Shown here: positions 60,448 to 64,000 of the stretch, piece after piece
How positions within the stretch are numbered: the first letter of the stretch is position 1
Layout: each line of letters starts with the position of its first letter
Assembly (NCBI RefSeq): GCF_002218195.1
Contig: NZ_CP022336.1
Span: 2,351,001 to 2,415,000, forward strand
DNA length: 64,000 bases
Direction: 5' to 3'
From: Sphingorhabdus sp. SMR4y
Lineage (GTDB): Bacteria > Pseudomonadota > Alphaproteobacteria > Sphingomonadales > Sphingomonadaceae
Notes under the pieces: model-generated
What the model was told of the DNA's origin: nothing
Seen by the model: the letters and a program-made list of their open reading frames with translations, nothing else
Database searches by the model: none
Program-made: the position numbers and the translations under genes

Positions 60448-62103
60448 ATGGTAGCGAGCAATGACGGACACGCATGGCAGGACCATTATCCCCAAAGTGC
60501 CCGCGACCTTTCCCTCCCCGAACCACGCGCGCTGGTCGGGCTGCTCGATGATGCCGCCCGTGATTTTGCTGACCGGCCCTGCCTAACGCTAGAGGATTGG
60601 ACGCTCTCTTATGGTGAGGTCGCCGAACTTGTGTCACGCATCGGGGCCGGGCTTTCTCAAATGGGTATCAAGCCGGGGGAAAGAGTTGGCTATATGGGCC
60701 CGCCCCATCCCCTGTTCACGCTCGGCTGTTTCGCGATGTGGCAAATCGGTGCAGTCTATGTCGGGCTTAATCCATTATACAGCGCGGAGCGATTGGCCGG
60801 GCAATGTGTCGACAGCAGCCTGAAAGCGATCATCACTTTCGATGAGCCCGGGCTGCTTGCCAAAGCGCAACAGATTTGCGATCACATCGGCCATCCCGTG
60901 CCCTTGCTGGTCGGTTCCTTTACACAGGATCCGCGCGAAGCCATCGCGCTGCAAGGGACAGAGAACCGCTCAGCCGTGCAGACCATTCCCGACTTGCTAG
61001 CCGCTGACGGGACGGCGGAGCGAGCCATTTTCGATCCTATCGCTCATCCGGCGGTGCTGCAGTTCACAGGCGGCACCACCGGTGTGCCCAAGGCTGCGGT
61101 CCTCACCCATCACAATCTGCTGGTTAATTCGGCCCAAATGGTTAGCTGGTATCCCCATCTTGAACCGAGCAGGGAAGTAATGCTGTCCGCCGCGCCGGTG
61201 ACCCATGCGGGCGGGATTGGCCCGGTTCAAAATTTCACGATGCAACTGGCGGGCGAACTGGTTTCGCTTCCGCGCTTTGATCCGATGAAGACGCTCGACC
61301 TGATCGAAAAACGGAAGATCACCATTCTTCTGATGGCCCCAACGATGGCCATCGCTTTGCTTGAGGCGGCGCGGGAACGACCGATTGATTGGTCAGGGAT
61401 GAAATGCGTTCAGTGCGGTGCGGGACCGGTCCCAGCAGAGCTGAAGGAAAGATTCATGCAGGCCACCGGCCACTGGATCACCACTCTTTACGGCATGAGC
61501 GAAACCGCCCCTGCCGTCGTCTATTCCCCGCCTGAGCGTAAACTTGCGCAGTTCACCGGTATTCCTCTGCCCTTCACCGAAGTGGAAATCCGCAAGACCG
61601 ATGATCCCCATCAACAGGCGGCAGCCGGCGAAGTTGGCGAAATCTGTCTACGCGGTCCGCAGGTGATGAAGGAATATTGGCGCAGTCCTGAAGCTACGGA
61701 GCAGGCATTTGTCGACGGCTTCTTCCGCAGCGGCGATCTGGGTTCGATGAATGAAGAGGGGCTGGTTACCGTTAGTGACAGGCTGAAGGACATGATTATT
61801 GCTAGCGGCTTCAATATCTACCCTGCTGACATTGAAAGCGCGATTCTGGCCCATCCCGCTGTCCGAGAGGCGGCGGTCATCGGCGTACCCGACGATTACC
61901 GGGGTGAAACCGCCAAAGCTATTGTAAGTTTGCGCCGGGGAGAGCAGCTTGATCTCGAGCAGCTCAAGGATTTTCTCACTGGACGTCTTTCACCGATGGA
62001 AATTCCGACGATCCTGTCGATCGTCGACGAAATTCCGCGCAATGAAAATATGAAGATTTCACGGCTGGACCTGCGTGAACGCGAAGGCCACACTCCGCGC
62101 TGA
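60448..62103 (+). CDS. AMP-dependent acyl-CoA synthetase
   Basis: The 551-residue ANL enzyme has LQFTGGTTGVPKAAVLTHHN near residue 205 and GMSETAPAVVY in the middle. RLKDMIIASGFNIYPADIES gives the C-terminal hinge, and the catalytic lysine lies in PRNENMKISRLDL. It would activate a carboxylic acid, perhaps an aryl-chain acid in this aromatic cluster. The ATG at 60448 has AAGGGGAA upstream; the frame is open further but has no ribosome site. It converges on the dmpG-like gene. Confidence 0.92.
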   Translation: MVASNDGHAWQDHYPQSARDLSLPEPRALVGLLDDAARDFADRPCLTLEDWTLSYGEVAELVSRIGAGLSQMGIKPGERVGYMGPPHPLFTLGCFAMWQIGAVYVGLNPLYSAERLAGQCVDSSLKAIITFDEPGLLAKAQQICDHIGHPVPLLVGSFTQDPREAIALQGTENRSAVQTIPDLLAADGTAERAIFDPIAHPAVLQFTGGTTGVPKAAVLTHHNLLVNSAQMVSWYPHLEPSREVMLSAAPVTHAGGIGPVQNFTMQLAGELVSLPRFDPMKTLDLIEKRKITILLMAPTMAIALLEAARERPIDWSGMKCVQCGAGPVPAELKERFMQATGHWITTLYGMSETAPAVVYSPPERKLAQFTGIPLPFTEVEIRKTDDPHQQAAAGEVGEICLRGPQVMKEYWRSPEATEQAFVDGFFRSGDLGSMNEEGLVTVSDRLKDMIIASGFNIYPADIESAILAHPAVREAAVIGVPDDYRGETAKAIVSLRRGEQLDLEQLKDFLTGRLSPMEIPTILSIVDEIPRNENMKISRLDLREREGHTPR

Positions 62104-62146
62104 TCGGCTCGCATGCGGGTCCATTCCGTACGAAACATGGCGAAAT

Positions 62147-62188
62147 GGGCCGGGCAGCGGAATTACACCGCCACCCGACCCCTTTTTT
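62147..62188 (+). terminator. imperfect rho-independent terminator
   Basis: GGGCCGGGCAGCGG can pair with CCGCCACCCGACCCC, with internal mismatches, and six T bases follow (62183-62188). It lies between the convergent synthetase and aldolase genes. Confidence 0.6.
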
Positions 62189-62201
62189 CGCCAAACACAG
62201 G

Positions 62202-63242
62202 CTAGACCAGGTCGCGTTCCTTGGCCATTGATAGAGCTGTGTCCTCGATCATGTCTTCCTGTCCGCCGATCATCTTCTTGCGAGCCAATTCAATCAGGAT
62301 GTCGCGCGCGGATAGGCCGTATTTCTGCTCCGCTTCCTTGGCTTGATACAAGAAGGTCGAATAGACACCCGCAAAGCCGAGCGTGATAGAATCCCGGTCT
62401 GCACGGGGCGGTTGCGGCATGATCGGCAGCACCCGGTCTTCCGCCACGTCCATGAGCTTGAACAGGTCGACGCCGGTTTCGATACCCATCCGTTCGCTGA
62501 CGGCGGCCATTAATTCCAGCGGTGTATTGCCCGCTCCAGCGCCCAGTCCGGCCGCCGAACCATCGATACGATCCGCGCCGGCCGCCACTGCCGCCAGCGA
62601 ATTTGCTACACCCATGCCAAGATTGTGATGGGCATGAAAACCGATCTCGGTCGCATCCTGCAAGGCTGTGCGCAGCCCGCCAATGCGAATTGTTACGTCA
62701 TCGGGTAGCATGTAGCCGGCCGAATCCACGCAATAGATTGTTGTCGCCCCATATCCTTCCATCAGCAATGCCTGTTCGATCAAATGTTCAGGCGTAGTCA
62801 TATGCGCCATCATCAGGAAGCCGACCGTATCGAGGCCAAGTTCGCGCCCCAGACCGATATGTTGTTCGGTAACATCAGCCTCGGTGCAGTGGGAGGCCAC
62901 ATGAACGCAACCGGCTCCGCTATCAGCGGCCATCCGCAATTCGTCCAGCGTCCCGATGCCCGGAACGTGAAGGACCGAAATGGTTGTATTCTTAACGACT
63001 TTGGCCACTGCCGAAATATATTCACGATCCGAATGCAGACCGCGCCCGTAATTGAGAGACGATCCCCCCAGCCCGTCACCATGGGTGACCTGAATCAAGG
63101 GTACTCCGGCATCATCAAGACCCGAGGCGATGTCGACCATCTGATCCAGAGTAATTTGATGGCGCATCGAATGCATACCATCACGCAGGCACATGTCATG
63201 CAGTTTCAGCTTACGTCCTCTGACCTGATCATCCAGCGTCAT
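62202..63242 (-). CDS. dmpG: 4-hydroxy-2-oxovalerate aldolase
   Basis: The 346-residue protein matches DmpG/Mhp[17 protein letters not shown] near residue 15 gives the catalytic Arg20, Asp21 and His24. [10 protein letters not shown] near residue 195 gives the metal His pair. It splits 4-hydroxy-2-oxoacids into pyruvate and an aldehyde, and passes the aldehyde to DmpF through a tunnel. Its start overlaps the dmpF stop by one base (TAATG). This is the last step of a meta-cleavage pathway. Confidence 0.95.
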   Translation of the reverse strand: MTLDDQVRGRKLKLHDMCLRDGMHSMRHQITLDQMVDIASGLDDAGVPLIQVTHGDGLGGSSLNYGRGLHSDREYISAVAKVVKNTTISVLHVPGIGTLDELRMAADSGAGCVHVASHCTEADVTEQHIGLGRELGLDTVGFLMMAHMTTPEHLIEQALLMEGYGATTIYCVDSAGYMLPDDVTIRIGGLRTALQDATEIGFHAHHNLGMGVANSLAAVAAGADRIDGSAAGLGAGAGNTPLELMAAVSERMGIETGVDLFKLMDVAEDRVLPIMPQPPRADRDSITLGFAGVYSTFLYQAKEAEQKYGLSARDILIELARKKMIGGQEDMIEDTALSMAKERDLV

Positions 63243-64000
63243 TATGCGTTCTCCTTCACGGGTTCTAGTTTAAGCTGGCCATCCAGAATGTCCTGAGCGA
63301 ACATTTCGGCGGTGCGGGCAGCGGCTGCAGTCATAATATCAAGATTTCCGGCATATTTCGGAAGGAAATCGCCAAGTCCCTCAACCTCAAGGAAGATCGA
63401 CACCTTACGGCCTTCGAAAGTCGGCCCGTTCTTCAACTGATAGCCGGGGACATATTGTTGCACGGCAGCGATCATCTCGTGGACGGCGGCAGTGATAGCT
63501 TCCTGGTCGGGTTCATCGGCGGTTTCGCAAAAAACCGTATCGCGCATCATAAGCGGGGGCTCCGCCGGATTCACGATCACTATAGCCTTGCCTTTCGTCG
63601 CGCCGCCAACCTTGGCTACCGCAGCGGAGGTCGTGCGGGTGAACTCGTCGATATTTTTGCGCGTGCCCATGCCGATCGACTTCGAAGCGACGGTGGCGAT
63701 GATTTCAGCATAATCCACCTTCTGCACGCTGCTGACCGCAGCGACCATCGGAATCGTGGCCTGCCCGGCGCAGGTGACCATGTTGACGTTCATGGTTTTA
63801 CGCCCGGCAAGGTCTTTCAGGTTAATCGGCGGAACGCACAGCGGGCCGATGGCAGCCGGCGTCAGATCGATCATCAGGACACCCAGTTCATTAAGCTTGC
63901 GACTGTTTTCCGCATGAACATAGGCCGAAGTTGCATCGAACGCTATCTGAACTCCATCTTCAATCACATGGGGAACCAACCCATCGACCCCTTCTGCAGT
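63242..64000 (-). CDS. dmpF: acetaldehyde dehydrogenase (acetylating), N-terminus beyond the edge
   Basis: The frame runs to the right edge, giving 252 residues of about 305. [20 protein letters not shown] begins the visible part. [17 protein letters not shown] and the catalytic Cys in [14 protein letters not shown] follow. It would oxidise acetaldehyde or propionaldehyde with NAD and CoA to the acyl-CoA. It is paired with the aldolase by overlapping stop and start. The N-terminal NAD loop is outside the window. Confidence 0.93.
   Translation of the reverse strand, partial: TAEGVDGLVPHVIEDGVQIAFDATSAYVHAENSRKLNELGVLMIDLTPAAIGPLCVPPINLKDLAGRKTMNVNMVTCAGQATIPMVAAVSSVQKVDYAEIIATVASKSIGMGTRKNIDEFTRTTSAAVAKVGGATKGKAIVIVNPAEPPLMMRDTVFCETADEPDQEAITAAVHEMIAAVQQYVPGYQLKNGPTFEGRKVSIFLEVEGLGDFLPKYAGNLDIMTAAAARTAEMFAQDILDGQLKLEPVKENA

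Noticed and set aside
1-64000. tRNA, rRNA and CRISPR arrays
   Set aside because: I looked for typical cloverleaf ends, rRNA segments and regularly spaced repeats, and saw none.

Overview
The window looks like a chromosomal stretch of an aerobic, heterotrophic alphaproteobacterium, most likely a sphingomonad. This is inference from two TonB-dependent receptors, many acyl-CoA and SDR enzymes, ParB-methylase and DUF5681 genes, and intergenic palindromes of the TTCGACAAGCTCAGGACGAA type. I see no rRNA, tRNA or CRISPR array.

Region 1 (1-16.5 kb) handles acyl-CoA. After the end of an alpha/beta hydrolase and a lipid kinase comes a minus-strand run: carboxyltransferase, enoyl-CoA hydratase, biotin carboxylase, nitronate monooxygenase, CaiB-type CoA-transferase and acyl-CoA synthetase, with a divergent TetR regulator. 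It resembles Liu/Atu-type branched acyl-CoA carboxylase clusters. A beta-oxidation set follows (FadB/J-like protein, thiolase, acyl-CoA dehydrogenase), with a LiuR-like palindrome before the thiolase.

Region 2 (16.7-27.5 kb) holds a TonB receptor and a four-gene operon (LOG-type phosphoribohydrolase, CNT nucleoside transporter, 2OG-Fe(II) oxygenase, uridine-kinase-like protein) that could form an undescribed nucleoside salvage or oxidation route. It also holds a YhhQ-like transporter and a molybdenum hydroxylase operon (2Fe-2S subunit, Mo subunit, lipoprotein cytochrome c, MobA-like nucleotidyltransferase).

Region 3 (27.8-34.6 kb) has a paired acyl-CoA dehydrogenase operon, two Spinster-like MFS transporters and two SDRs.

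Region 4 (34.6-49.8 kb) is the most distinctive. A GntR/FCD regulator sits among two identical ATTGTATACAAT palindromes that face three transcription units. The minus unit runs HMG-CoA lyase-like, HyuA, HyuB, FAD dehydrogenase (no normal start codon; ATA is the likeliest) and SDR. The plus units carry a CaiB-like protein lacking the usual Asp, then a seven-codon minicistron, a cysteine-free Asp/Glu-racemase-like protein, two tandem NTF2-like proteins, a TonB receptor and two SDRs. I read this as one catabolic regulon of unknown substrate that ends in an HMG-CoA-lyase-type cleavage.

Region 5 (49.9-55.9 kb) has a glycosyltransferase, an 82-residue orphan and an NTP transferase. After them comes a mobile-element scar: palindromes, a ParB-methyltransferase, a truncated DUF5681 gene and an IS3-family element whose transposase start is buried in an 18-bp inverted repeat.

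Region 6 (56.1-64 kb) is an aromatic catabolic cluster: naphthalene-dioxygenase-type oxygenase alpha and beta subunits, a LigAB-type extradiol dioxygenase, a quinone-oxidoreductase-like MDR, an acyl-CoA synthetase, and the meta-pathway aldolase and acetaldehyde dehydrogenase (dmpG, dmpF), the last cut by the window edge.
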